A stretch of 32,199 nucleotides of DNA, from positions 1 through 32,199 of the forward strand of contig JAFGQP010000252.1 of NCBI GenBank assembly GCA_016935635.1, given 5' to 3'. How positions within the stretch are numbered: the stretch's first letter is position 1; each line of letters starts with the position of its first letter. The stretch comes from Sedimentisphaerales bacterium. Lineage in GTDB: Bacteria > Planctomycetota > Phycisphaerae > Sedimentisphaerales > Anaerohalosphaeraceae. Under the pieces are notes generated by a model. It did no database searches. It was not told the DNA's origin and saw nothing but the letters and a program-made list of their open reading frames with translations. A program made the translations under genes and the position numbers. Positions 1 to 8,661 of this stretch are shown here, piece by piece.

Positions 1-514
1 CATGATTGTTAATCGCATAGGCACGTCCGAAGTGACCTCCCAGGGTGCCCAGCGAAATCATTGCATTATTCTGCCATAGAAAGGGGGCGGTTTCATTGAC
101 TGTCGCGGTCTGTGAGCTGCCTGCAACCTGGTCGGATTCATTCAGGGCAAAAGGCATTGAACCGCTTCCGCCCAGCGTCCCCAGCCGGATAACTTGTGTG
201 CCATTCCACAGAAATCCGGCGGAATTGTCGTCACTGCCGACGATACGGCCGGCATTGTTAACGTCATGGTAGAGATATTCAAAACCGCACAGCATCGGCA
301 GTTCGGTCAGGGTTCCATCCTGCCACAGATATGGGGCAGCGGGCATTCCATTGGCCGGACCCGTAATCTGGTTCAGGTCGTTTAAGCCCGCCGGACCGAT
401 GACCATGCCGTTTGGCGGATAGGATGGCAAGAGGATATCGTAATTGGGGGCGGCTGCGGACGGAACAGTCAGACAGCCTGTCAATAGGATAAACAATCCA
501 TAGTTTGTTTTCAT
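1..514 (-). CDS. HAF-repeat secreted protein, 5' part (runs off left edge)
   Basis: This reading frame is open from an ATG at 514 to the left edge, so only the first 171 residues are seen. It begins with MKTNYGLFILLTGCLTVPSA, a clear signal peptide. Two copies of the HAF extracellular repeat follow, seen as FLWNGTQVIRLGTLGG...FALNESDQVAGSS and PFLWQNNAMISLGTLGG...AYAINN. A strong Shine-Dalgarno (AGAAGGGGG) lies about 6 nt before the ATG, which fixes the start and frame. HAF-repeat proteins are secreted, of unknown function, and common in bacteria with many exported proteins. The gene starts only 25 nt after the 1398-residue protein's stop and no terminator is visible between them, so it may be the last gene of the same operon. 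Any C-terminal sorting signal would lie outside the window. Confidence 0.8.
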   Translation of the reverse strand, partial: MKTNYGLFILLTGCLTVPSAAAPNYDILLPSYPPNGMVIGPAGLNDLNQITGPANGMPAAPYLWQDGTLTELPMLCGFEYLYHDVNNAGRIVGSDDNSAGFLWNGTQVIRLGTLGGSGSMPFALNESDQVAGSSQTATVNETAPFLWQNNAMISLGTLGGHFGRAYAINNH

Positions 515-539
515 ACACGCCCCCTTCTCTTTTTGTATT

Positions 540-3500
540 TTAAACAGGAACATTCACTTCGCTATTGATCTGCTGCTGAGATTGAATCGCCGAAGCCGGT
601 GTTTTGGACTGGCATTCTGAAAAATAATCTTTGCGGGTAATCCAGGACAGCAGATCCGGATTATTCTGCACGATCCGACGGTGATGGATTTTACCATTCT
701 GATAGGCTTCCCAGACAGCCGATACCACGGGATTGGGCAGTTTGCCGGCGTTGCGAATCTCGGTAAATGAATCAGAAATTCCCTGATTGAACATGCGGGT
801 ACAGAAAAATTCCACCGTAAGATGATCCTTGGGGATACAATGATATACAACTGCTTTTGGCTGATAGATGGTTTTATAGCCCTTCTGTTTGATAGCACGG
901 GACAGGCCGGTTTCGCCATCGCCGCGAAGATGAATCAGTTCTTTGGGCATGGAATCCGGGCGGAATCCGTCGCAGGCGAATAAGACCTCTTTACGAATGG
1001 AGAAATTGCCGCCCCAAACGTAAATTGGATCTACTTCTCGTATCTGTTCTCCCATGTCAATCAATCCCAGTTGACCTACACAGTAACCAAAATTGCCAAC
1101 AGGTTTTACGAATTCTTTAAGCCAATCCGGGGGAGTCTGTTCGTATTCAGGCAGAATTTTACCGCCGACCAGGACCACACCGGTCGTCTCGAAGGTTTCG
1201 ACGACCGACCGAAGCCATAACGGGTCCACCTTGACATCGTCATCCAGATAACAGACATACTGGCCCCTGGCCTCTAATGCACCCCGATGGCGGCCGTTAT
1301 GCAGGCCGGGATTGGGTTCAAATACATACCGCAACTGCGGCAGCGATGTCTGCTGATAGGATTCTGCCACCTGACGCGTGGTATCTGTGGAGCCGTTGTC
1401 AACAATGATAATTTCATACGGCCAGCCGGGATTCTGGAGCGACAACAGAGAATTGAGCACTCGATCCACGGAAGCAGCACGATTGCGCGTAGGGATCACG
1501 ACAGACAAGCGGGGCATATCCGACGAAGGGGCCACGGACTGGATAGCCATTTGAGATGTCCTTTCCAAATAAAAGAGCAAATCGCAATAAATGACCTGGC
1601 CGGGGAAGACCTTGCGAATCTCGCCCAGATTGGTGTAATGAATAATTTTAGAGGTATGATCGGGATTAATCTGTCTGAGGATTCGATCACGGAATGCCTG
1701 GGGGGAATAATGGCGGGAGAAGGGAGCCTTGTATTGGTCATCCCGCCACACCTTCAGGGCGCCATCGTCAAACCGAATTTGACTCTGATCGCAAAGAGAG
1801 CTGGTGATATTATGATAAATAGAATCGACATAGAGCGGAGTAATCACCACCCTGCCTCCGGGCTTCAAGACACGCTGGCTTTCCTGAATAAAGCGGATGT
1901 CAGCGTCACCTTGAAAACACTCGAAGGCACATTGCAAGGACATTCCCTGAATCGACCGGTCGGCAAGCTGGGTATTGCCGGCATCGGCACCGATCTGGAT
2001 TCCATGAATGCCTTTGGGATATGCAATGTCCAGCTTATATGCGTTGATTCCCCGCTTGCGAAGGATTTCAGCGAAATTGCTGGCAGAGCCGGCGACATCG
2101 ATATAATTATCCCCCGGTTTGAGCCTGAGCAGTGCAGCGGACAAATAATGTTCAAGACATTTTTCTATGCAGACATTGCCCATTTTTTGATAGCGGTCGG
2201 TCAATTCCCGGAAGTCTTCCATCCATCGCATGAAATCAGCAACATCAATGGTCTTGTCTTCTATCGGTACATGGAGCGACCTGAATTGGGCAACTAATTG
2301 TTTGACATCCCGATGCTGTTTATGAAAGCTTTGCCGCGTTTGGTCACCCTCTGATACTGCTGTTTTGGGAGTGTTCATCGTTTGTACCGCAGTGCTTATC
2401 GCTGACGGATTCTGACTATTAGCCTTTGCTCGTATTACGTTTTTTGCTTGTTCTATTTCATCGCGAATCAACTGAAGGTCTTTCACGAGGATATCTCGTT
2501 TGGATTGGGGTAGTTTCTGAGCCTGCTTATACAAATCATACTGCATTTTCACCGCAGATTTGACCCTGGGAGCCAGCTTCATCAATTCCTGACGGATAGA
2601 TACAGGAAGCTGCGGGGTTGCAATTGGAATTTTATCACCTTTTTTGCGATCTGTGTTAATATCCTGCAGGAAATATTTGTTTTTCTGACAGATTTCAAAC
2701 AACTCCGTTCCTTCGAAGGGTTTGGGCTCGAAGAAATGAACATCACTGATTCCAGGATATTGTAATGCAAAGTCAAATGAGTTAAAGACATGCTCTACCG
2801 TCTCGCCGGGCAGACCGAGGATAAAGAATGCCACAACATCAACTCCCTGCCGCTGAAGGCCATCCATGCATCTGCGAATATCATCGAGCGTTTCTCCTTT
2901 TTTAATCAGCTTCAGGATATCATCATTGGCACTTTCAATGCCAATTGCGACATATTCCAGAGCATAGTCTTTCATCGCTGCAATCAGTTCTTCATCATAA
3001 TCGTTGGCGCGCATACCGTCCGAACTGATCCCAATTTTCAAATCAAGCCCTTTCAGTTCCCGGCAGAATTGGATAATCCTGTCCCGGGACATAAAAAAAT
3101 TACTATCAGCAAAATTGAACCTCCTATAGCCGTGATCATACCAATAGCGAACCTCCTCAACCATCCTGGCTACGCTGTTAGCCCGCCATTTGCGTCCCAT
3201 CGACTTGTGGGCTCCGCAGAAAATACAGGAAAACGGACAGCCGCGAGACGAAATAAGCACCATCCTGGAACCATAATGACTTATATTCATTTTGGCATAG
3301 CGAGGAAACGGCAGATTATCCAGATTTTCAATTAATTTTCGTGGGGGTGTCAGGTATTTCTGCCCATCACGTCGAAAGGCTATCCCCGTAATTTGGTCCA
3401 AAGGTTTGCCGCTGAGCATATCCAGCATAAAAGGCTCACCTTCATGAAAGACGACCACATCCGCTTCAGGACATTCATCCAATACTGCCTCTTTGATATA

Positions 3501-4736
3501 GGATGCGTGCGGTCCACCAACAATGATCGGAATATCACTTCGAAGCTGTTTGATTCGGCGAATCAGAGCATAATGGCTTTCATAGTCCAGCGACATAAGA
3601 GAAAATCCTATATGGCTGGGAGCAAAAGCGGAAATTTTCTGATGCAAAACCTGCTCAGATTCAACCTGTAAATCACATATTTCATACTCAGCACCGACCT
3701 GTTCCATTATCTGGGCCAGATACCCGATTCCAACCGGCAAGCTCGGATTGGGATACGGTGTTGAAGGATATACAGGCCGGACCAAAAGCGGCCGAAAACT
3801 GAAACGAGAAGATGCCTGGGCGGTCTTTATCACAGCGCGTTCTGTTGTTTCCGGCGCCTGATCGATGATGTATTTACCTGCGATCTGATAAATGATTTTC
3901 AAATCCGACTCGGTCAGATCTTCTTTCCAGGCACCATTTTTGCCTTTGCGGAAGAAACCCTCGGGTTCTTTGGAAACCGGTCCAAATTTATTTTCAAACT
4001 CACCGAATACGGGAATGGGAGTACCGCCGGATGTGGCCGACTTATCGATACGATTGGCATCAATGGCTGCTTTGATCTGTTCGGTACTATAATCCAATTT
4101 CAAAAACTTAAATAGCTGAGCCAGCACCTCTTCGGCCAAAGGCGAGTTTAACTGTTCATAGCGTACTTCATAAAAATGGTCGGCACAGACTTGCCTTTTA
4201 AATTGGTTGACCGTCTCAAGATAACGCACCCATGTTTTGGCGGAGGCTTCCACGCTGGACGGCGCCCAGGATTTGCCCCAGCCGCGTGAGGCGGCCACCA
4301 GGGACGCCACCACATCCCGCACATCCCGCAGAATATAAATAAATCTGGCATCCGGCAGCAGTTCTTTGATTTCATTAAGAAACAAGGCATGGCCGGGGGT
4401 CTTTTCCAGAAAATAGTCGGTTTCGGGCAGACTGCCGATCATCGGGGCCAGCAAATCCATCAAGTAGGATTTCAGAATTCGTTTATAGTCGGATTCCTTA
4501 AAATAGGCAGGCAGCCCTACAGGACGTCCTTCCTTTTTACTCATCAGCAGCTTCCACATCCTGAGCTGATGTCCAACGAACATATCGAACACATTGGATT
4601 CCTGGCCGGAATGAATTTTGGGGTGACTCATCAAAAGCCTCTGGAGCCATGTTGTGCCGCTGCGAGGACACCCTACGACAAAGACCAGATTTTTTCCTGT
4701 ATAGTCCAGCATTTCCATTCCGTTTCGCTGCTCCAT
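540..4736 (-). CDS. Four-domain fusion: sulfotransferase + B12-binding radical SAM + SAM methyltransferase + GT2 glycosyltransferase
   Basis: One uninterrupted 1398-residue frame carries four enzyme modules. Residues about 15-300 are a PAPS-dependent sulfotransferase, with the 5'-phosphosulfate loop CPRSGTTW (23-30), EKTP (111-114) and the 3'-phosphate motif RDVRDVVAS (137-145). Residues about 310-450 resemble a cobalamin-binding Rossmann domain without an obvious DxHxxG motif, as in many B12 radical SAM enzymes. Residues about 485-700 are radical SAM, with C500-x3-C504-x2-C507 and an IGIES strand. A charged linker (about 740-830) leads to a class I methyltransferase (about 850-1045; YIDVAGSAS near 877-885, VLKPGG). 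M1074 opens a GT2 domain with VVIPTRNR and the metal-binding triplet D1165-D1167. It is the seventh gene of the operon, 11 nt after the cupin gene. The SD is weak (AGAAAG). The likely role is sulfating, C-methylating, methylating and elongating a surface or flagellin glycan. The domains are clear; the substrate is inferred. Confidence 0.93.
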   Translation of the reverse strand: MEQRNGMEMLDYTGKNLVFVVGCPRSGTTWLQRLLMSHPKIHSGQESNVFDMFVGHQLRMWKLLMSKKEGRPVGLPAYFKESDYKRILKSYLMDLLAPMIGSLPETDYFLEKTPGHALFLNEIKELLPDARFIYILRDVRDVVASLVAASRGWGKSWAPSSVEASAKTWVRYLETVNQFKRQVCADHFYEVRYEQLNSPLAEEVLAQLFKFLKLDYSTEQIKAAIDANRIDKSATSGGTPIPVFGEFENKFGPVSKEPEGFFRKGKNGAWKEDLTESDLKIIYQIAGKYIIDQAPETTERAVIKTAQASSRFSFRPLLVRPVYPSTPYPNPSLPVGIGYLAQIMEQVGAEYEICDLQVESEQVLHQKISAFAPSHIGFSLMSLDYESHYALIRRIKQLRSDIPIIVGGPHASYIKEAVLDECPEADVVVFHEGEPFMLDMLSGKPLDQITGIAFRRDGQKYLTPPRKLIENLDNLPFPRYAKMNISHYGSRMVLISSRGCPFSCIFCGAHKSMGRKWRANSVARMVEEVRYWYDHGYRRFNFADSNFFMSRDRIIQFCRELKGLDLKIGISSDGMRANDYDEELIAAMKDYALEYVAIGIESANDDILKLIKKGETLDDIRRCMDGLQRQGVDVVAFFILGLPGETVEHVFNSFDFALQYPGISDVHFFEPKPFEGTELFEICQKNKYFLQDINTDRKKGDKIPIATPQLPVSIRQELMKLAPRVKSAVKMQYDLYKQAQKLPQSKRDILVKDLQLIRDEIEQAKNVIRAKANSQNPSAISTAVQTMNTPKTAVSEGDQTRQSFHKQHRDVKQLVAQFRSLHVPIEDKTIDVADFMRWMEDFRELTDRYQKMGNVCIEKCLEHYLSAALLRLKPGDNYIDVAGSASNFAEILRKRGINAYKLDIAYPKGIHGIQIGADAGNTQLADRSIQGMSLQCAFECFQGDADIRFIQESQRVLKPGGRVVITPLYVDSIYHNITSSLCDQSQIRFDDGALKVWRDDQYKAPFSRHYSPQAFRDRILRQINPDHTSKIIHYTNLGEIRKVFPGQVIYCDLLFYLERTSQMAIQSVAPSSDMPRLSVVIPTRNRAASVDRVLNSLLSLQNPGWPYEIIIVDNGSTDTTRQVAESYQQTSLPQLRYVFEPNPGLHNGRHRGALEARGQYVCYLDDDVKVDPLWLRSVVETFETTGVVLVGGKILPEYEQTPPDWLKEFVKPVGNFGYCVGQLGLIDMGEQIREVDPIYVWGGNFSIRKEVLFACDGFRPDSMPKELIHLRGDGETGLSRAIKQKGYKTIYQPKAVVYHCIPKDHLTVEFFCTRMFNQGISDSFTEIRNAGKLPNPVVSAVWEAYQNGKIHHRRIVQNNPDLLSWITRKDYFSECQSKTPASAIQSQQQINSEVNVPV

Positions 4737-4747
4737 GATTGAACTTT

Positions 4748-5182
4748 CTAAAACCGCTGTTTTTCCTGGGGGCCCAGGTACGGGCCCTGTTTGACTTCCA
4801 GCAGGACGGTGTCTTTGAGGCAGCGGAAGCCGTGACCGCCGCTGATCAGCAGCAGGACATCGCCCTGCCGCAGCAGACGGGTGCAGATAAACTCTTTGGC
4901 GTCGGTGTAGAAATCCGCTTCCAACATGCCTTTGCGAACCACCAGGACTTCGGAGGTCCCTTGCAGGTGACGCTCCATCGGGACATGGATATGACGGGGA
5001 ATGATCCCCCCTTCCGGATAAACGACAAATCCCACTTGCTGCTTGACATCGTCGCCGGTGACGAATTCCGTCTCGTCGGGCATCTTTTCAGCACGAATGA
5101 TGGTGGCAATTAACTGCCCATCACATTCGATGCTCTCGACGAGTGTATCATTTTGTACAATCAGATGATCTTTCATACCCAA
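4748..5182 (-). CDS. Cupin-fold protein
   Basis: This is a 144-residue single-domain cupin. Motif 1 is seen as GGIIPRHIH (H64, H66) followed by EVLVVRKG (E78). Motif 2 is QGDVLLLISGGHG (H117). Together these give the usual 3-His/1-Glu metal site of the family, with a longer than usual spacing between HxH and Glu. Small cupins in glycan clusters can be sugar isomerases/epimerases or binding proteins; nothing in the sequence decides which. Two starts compete. A TTG at 5182 has AGGG about 8 nt upstream, while the ATG at 5176 (MKDHLIVQ) has the same AGGG about 14 nt away. The TTG is therefore annotated, with the ATG a serious alternative. The gene lies 32 nt after the small helical gene and 11 nt before the four-domain gene, in the same operon. 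Confidence 0.8.
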   Translation of the reverse strand: MGMKDHLIVQNDTLVESIECDGQLIATIIRAEKMPDETEFVTGDDVKQQVGFVVYPEGGIIPRHIHVPMERHLQGTSEVLVVRKGMLEADFYTDAKEFICTRLLRQGDVLLLISGGHGFRCLKDTVLLEVKQGPYLGPQEKQRF

Positions 5183-5214
5183 TACGAGCCCTGAATGCTG
5201 TGTTACCGCTTTGA

Positions 5215-5538
5215 TTATTTGCCTTTATAGCCGCCGAGGGCATGCAGCCCCTGACGAATCTGCGTCAGTTTATCCGAGACTTCCTGCCGCTGGTCAGAGA
5301 TAATCAGGCAGATATCCTTGTACATCTGCTCGAGGCGGCGTTTGCGTTCGGCGAATTCAGGGCGGTTGAGGACTTTCTGCCGGGTCAGTTCTTCGGCAAT
5401 CGGGGCGGACTGTTCGGCAATGGCACTGGCACCATCGAGGTCATAACTGCGCAGTCTGTCGGCCTGCCGCATCAGGAGATTTTCAAGAAAATCCGCCATC
5501 GCTGCATAATCGGTTGAAGATTGTGTGTTTACGTCCAT
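5215..5538 (-). CDS. Small all-helical protein, FliT/FlgN-chaperone-like in character
   Basis: The gene encodes 107 residues from an ATG with AAAGGA about 10 nt upstream. The product looks entirely alpha-helical and charged, with heptad-like segments (ADFLENLLMRQADRLRSYDL, then LEQMYKDICLIISDQRQEV, then KLTQIRQGLHALGGYKGK). It has no signal peptide or membrane segment. Size, helicity and a C-terminal helix followed by a short GGYKGK tail recall flagellar export chaperones such as FliT, but I see no diagnostic motif. The call rests mainly on context, in a sigma-54 operon next to a flagellar operon. It sits 18 nt after a TPR gene and 32 nt before the cupin. It could equally be an uncharacterised scaffold protein of the glycosylation machinery. 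No function is assigned with confidence. Confidence 0.6.
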   Translation of the reverse strand: MDVNTQSSTDYAAMADFLENLLMRQADRLRSYDLDGASAIAEQSAPIAEELTRQKVLNRPEFAERKRRLEQMYKDICLIISDQRQEVSDKLTQIRQGLHALGGYKGK

Positions 5539-5556
5539 GTGTATTGTATCCTTTCA

Positions 5557-6174
5557 TCAGGCCGGAATCGGGATGCGATTTTCCGCCTCTTCCAGCAGGT
5601 TTTTGGCATCGGTATTGTTGGGTTCCAGAGCCAATATGTCTTTTAAAATCCGTCGAGCCCTGTCGGGTTGTCTTTCTTTCAGATATAACGTCGCCAGGCA
5701 GAACATCACCGCGGTATCGGCCGGATGGAGATTCAAATAGGTATTGAGGTATTCAATCACGCGGGCAAAGGAGCCCATCTGGCAGGAAACCTGAAACAGC
5801 CCCAGCAGCGCCGTCAGGTTGTCGCCGTCCAGTTCGAGACTTTTCAAATACAAATCGAAGGCATTCTGCCAGTTCTTCTGCTGCTGGGCAATCATGGCCA
5901 GCCCGGCCAGCGCTTTGCTGCATTGGGCATCCAGGCGGAGTGCGACGCGAAAGGCGATTTCGGCATCGGCCAGCTTGCCCTGCTGCAAGGCGATGACACC
6001 CGTGCCCATGTAAGGCCCGGCCTCGTCGGGGGCCAGCATCGCGGCGCGCTCGTAGCAATCCTGAGCCTGGACGTAATCGCCGACCGTGGCGTAACAGTCG
6101 CCCATCTCTTGTACAATGTCGTAATGCTGCGTCCAGCCGTGGTCGGGAACGGCGGTCTGACGGGTCAAGTCCAT
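5557..6174 (-). CDS. TPR-repeat protein
   Basis: The gene encodes a 205-residue soluble protein made almost entirely of tetratricopeptide repeats, about five of them. Typical repeat cores are GDCYATVGDYVQAQDCYERA, ALQQGKLADAEIAFRVAL and ATLYLKERQPDRARRILKDI. There is no signal peptide and no enzymatic domain. The ATG at 6174 is chosen because GGAG lies 8 nt before it; a TTG two codons upstream is possible. The start overlaps the end of the GT2-TPR gene by 10 nt, which suggests translational coupling. Three other proteins in the neighbourhood also carry TPR segments, so this one may present an acceptor protein to the glycosyltransferases or hold a complex together. That role is inferred. Confidence 0.85.
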   Translation of the reverse strand: MDLTRQTAVPDHGWTQHYDIVQEMGDCYATVGDYVQAQDCYERAAMLAPDEAGPYMGTGVIALQQGKLADAEIAFRVALRLDAQCSKALAGLAMIAQQQKNWQNAFDLYLKSLELDGDNLTALLGLFQVSCQMGSFARVIEYLNTYLNLHPADTAVMFCLATLYLKERQPDRARRILKDILALEPNNTDAKNLLEEAENRIPIPA

Positions 6175-7844
6175 ACACAAGTCTCCACAGGTTGCACAGA
6201 AGCGGTATTTGATTGCGTTTTAGGTATCAGGATATCGGCCGCGGCGGGCAGGTATCCGGTGGATTGTCCATCCAGAATGCCCGCTGCCTGACGATACAGG
6301 CCGGCGGCAATTTGGGGACGGTTATTTTTCTTTTCAGCGCGGGCCTGAATCATCAGGGACGCGACGGTGGGCCGAATCCGGTTGACTTCGGCAATGGTGC
6401 GGGCGGCATGGGCATAGTGTCCTGCCTGAAGCAGCGCGTTGGCCTGACGGGTACGCATCCAGACGGCGTTGCCGTGATGTTCGGCCATGTAATCATAGAC
6501 GCGGGCGGCACGGGTCCACTGGCCGTCCAGTTGGCACATTTCCGCTCCACTGAGCAGATTGTCAAACTGGAAGGGATATTCCTTGAATTCGGGCTTTCGA
6601 ATTGGAATTCCTGCGGCCATGAGGGCCTGCTGCGGGTCGAGGGCCGGATGGCGAGTGATGGCTTTGCGCAAGGTATCGGTATAGATTGCCGCACCAAAAT
6701 GGGTATCGTCGGATTCGACGATCTGGCAGGCCAGATGGGTCTGATGCCCGCTCAGCAGCGGATACAGCGAGCGTTCGACAAACATGGCTTCATCCGGCGG
6801 GATTGAAATACCTGCCGGCAGAAAGACCGTCCAGTCCGCATCCACCTGCTGGAGCATTTTATTGAGGCGTACCGAGAGCGAATCCTCCGGGCGGACTTCC
6901 ACCGGCACAAGATTGGGAACGCAGGACTGGAATCGCTGGCGCTCCTGGGCCGTGAGGGGGACAAAGAGCCGATAGGGATAGAAGCTGTGCGACCAGATAT
7001 CGCGCAGCATCTGTTCCAGCGCCCCATCCAGACGGGAGGCCAGCACGACGATGGCGGAGTCTTCCACACAAGGCCAGGGCTTGGGCGGCCGGGTTGTGCG
7101 GATGGTCAGCAGGTTGCGGATATAATCGTTGACATTCTTACGTCGCTGGACTGAAATTCGGTCGCAATCGCCGACGGGGGCATAATACTCCCCTGTCACA
7201 ATCGGCACGTGGAGAAAATCTGTAAAAAAGCACAATCGGCGGGTCAAGTCCCAGTCGATGAGAACATTGAGCGATTCATTGTACCGCCCGGCCTTATCCA
7301 GCAGGTCGCGTCGATGCATGAGACTGACGTGCAGGGCATGGTTGAACTGGAACATCAGCATGCGGTCAAAATCGCGGCTGATTTCCACATTTTTGGCCAG
7401 CACTCGCCTGCGTCCGTCCGGCAGAACGCGGCAATGGGCCTTGTATAAATCGCCATAGACTACACCATAATCGGGATTCTGCGAAATGGATCGCAATAGA
7501 GTTTCTATGTGATGCGGGAAGAATTTATCGTCGTCACCCAGATAACAGACGTAGTCCCCTTTGGTCCGGGCCAGCGCTTCGTTAAAAGAATACGGCAGGC
7601 CCCGGTTCTGGTCGCGGTCGATGAATGTCAGACGCGAATCGTTAAATTGACTGACCACATCGCGGACGGGCAATCCGCCATCGCGTGTCAGGATGATTTC
7701 AAAATTGGGCCAGGTCTGCCGAAAGATACTGTCCAGCGCTTCGGCCAGGTACGCAGGCCGGTTGTAGGTGCTGATCAGCACCGTAACCAGGGGGCCGCAA
7801 CCGGGAACTCTCGGACGCTGGAATGTCTTTTTATCGGTTATCAC
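6165..7844 (-). CDS. GT2 glycosyltransferase with C-terminal TPR region
   Basis: The product has 559 residues. Residues about 17-235 are a GT-A fold GT2 domain: TVLISTYNRPAYLAEALDSI, then DYVCYLGDDD (D104-D106) for metal and sugar-nucleotide binding. Residues about 262-370 (AIVVLASRLDGALEQML ... WTVFLPAGISIPPDEA) resemble a second, degenerate GT-A-like half without a convincing DxD. Residues about 435-525 look like TPR helices. There is no membrane segment, so it should act in the cytoplasm. The start is a GTG whose last bases overlap the TGA of the GT9-like gene (GTGA, 4-nt overlap), indicating tight coupling. It probably adds a sugar to a protein-bound or lipid-bound glycan. The donor and acceptor cannot be told from sequence. 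Confidence 0.88.
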   Translation of the reverse strand: MITDKKTFQRPRVPGCGPLVTVLISTYNRPAYLAEALDSIFRQTWPNFEIILTRDGGLPVRDVVSQFNDSRLTFIDRDQNRGLPYSFNEALARTKGDYVCYLGDDDKFFPHHIETLLRSISQNPDYGVVYGDLYKAHCRVLPDGRRRVLAKNVEISRDFDRMLMFQFNHALHVSLMHRRDLLDKAGRYNESLNVLIDWDLTRRLCFFTDFLHVPIVTGEYYAPVGDCDRISVQRRKNVNDYIRNLLTIRTTRPPKPWPCVEDSAIVVLASRLDGALEQMLRDIWSHSFYPYRLFVPLTAQERQRFQSCVPNLVPVEVRPEDSLSVRLNKMLQQVDADWTVFLPAGISIPPDEAMFVERSLYPLLSGHQTHLACQIVESDDTHFGAAIYTDTLRKAITRHPALDPQQALMAAGIPIRKPEFKEYPFQFDNLLSGAEMCQLDGQWTRAARVYDYMAEHHGNAVWMRTRQANALLQAGHYAHAARTIAEVNRIRPTVASLMIQARAEKKNNRPQIAAGLYRQAAGILDGQSTGYLPAAADILIPKTQSNTASVQPVETCVWT

Positions 7845-8587
7845 TTTAGTTTAAAATCCATCGACATAATTACAGACAGAATCACATCGGGTGATAATTC
7901 GGCTGCGGCGACGATACCTGAAAATTCGTTGTCGGAGTCATTCTGATTACTATCATCGACTAAAATCACCGGGATATGCACCGCCACGGCCATGGCGGCA
8001 TAGCCTTTTTCAGTCGTTATCAGCATGTCGCACTGGCTCAACACGGAGGCCGATTCACGGGCCATCAGTTTTCCGGTCAGATTCTTGCCGGTGCTGCATT
8101 CGGTTCGGCGTTCGGCCAGGAGGACAAAGCCTCCGTGAAGCTGCTGGTCGATGGCCTGACAAATCTGGTTCCATTGTCCAAGCCGCTGCTCGGTCAGCAT
8201 CGGCTCCAAGCCCAGTGCCAGACGCGGTCGCTGAATGGAGCCAATTCCGAAACGCTGGGTACGAAGCGTATCAAAGCCGTTCAGATTAATCTGGGGCTGG
8301 TCGTCAGGCACATTGACACCAATCTGCTGAGCCAACGCGGAGACCCGCTTGCGGATGCTCATGGGGCCGGAGGGACTTTCGAGGCGGATGATTTTATGGT
8401 ACTGCCCTGCAGTGACTTCAAGTTCATCATACGCGACGGAAGCAATGGCCGGATGGCCGGTGTATAAATCCGCATGTTCGTGGCAGACGGTCAGACGGCA
8501 TTGCGGGCCGTATTTTTGCGCAATAACCCGCAGGACCGGCTCTGCACACACGGCTTCTGTAATATCGCCCTCAACCACGACAAGCAC
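7841..8587 (-). CDS. Short, degenerate GT9 (heptosyltransferase)-like protein
   Basis: The product has 248 residues, against about 330-350 in typical GT9 enzymes. The N-terminal strand-loop VLVVVEGDITEAVCAEPVLR matches the GT9 opening in which a Gly-Asp pair follows the first strand. The C-terminal segment LSQCDMLITTEKGYAAMAVAVHIPVILVDD aligns with the GT9 donor site (typically D-S-G-x-x-H then A-x-A-x-G-x-P). The usual His is replaced by Ala and the Asp/Ser by Thr/Glu, so catalysis is doubtful. The start is uncertain. The GTG at 8587 has no good SD, and the frame stays open upstream into the previous gene without an ATG, GTG or TTG nearer that gene's stop. It lies 74 nt after the TPR/GT-B gene and overlaps the GT2-TPR gene by 4 nt. 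Confidence 0.65.
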   Translation of the reverse strand: MLVVVEGDITEAVCAEPVLRVIAQKYGPQCRLTVCHEHADLYTGHPAIASVAYDELEVTAGQYHKIIRLESPSGPMSIRKRVSALAQQIGVNVPDDQPQINLNGFDTLRTQRFGIGSIQRPRLALGLEPMLTEQRLGQWNQICQAIDQQLHGGFVLLAERRTECSTGKNLTGKLMARESASVLSQCDMLITTEKGYAAMAVAVHIPVILVDDSNQNDSDNEFSGIVAAAELSPDVILSVIMSMDFKLK

Positions 8588-8661
8588 CGGACCGTTGATT
8601 TCTTCACGGGCAGACGGCCGGCCATCCGCTGGGGTTGGGTCAGCGGACTCCGTTGTCGAGT

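Noticed and set aside
1287-2297. 336-codon plus-strand open frame opposite the four-domain gene
   Set aside because: It is antisense to the well-conserved methyltransferase and GT2 domains, has no SD, and its translation looks like no family. It is a shadow frame.
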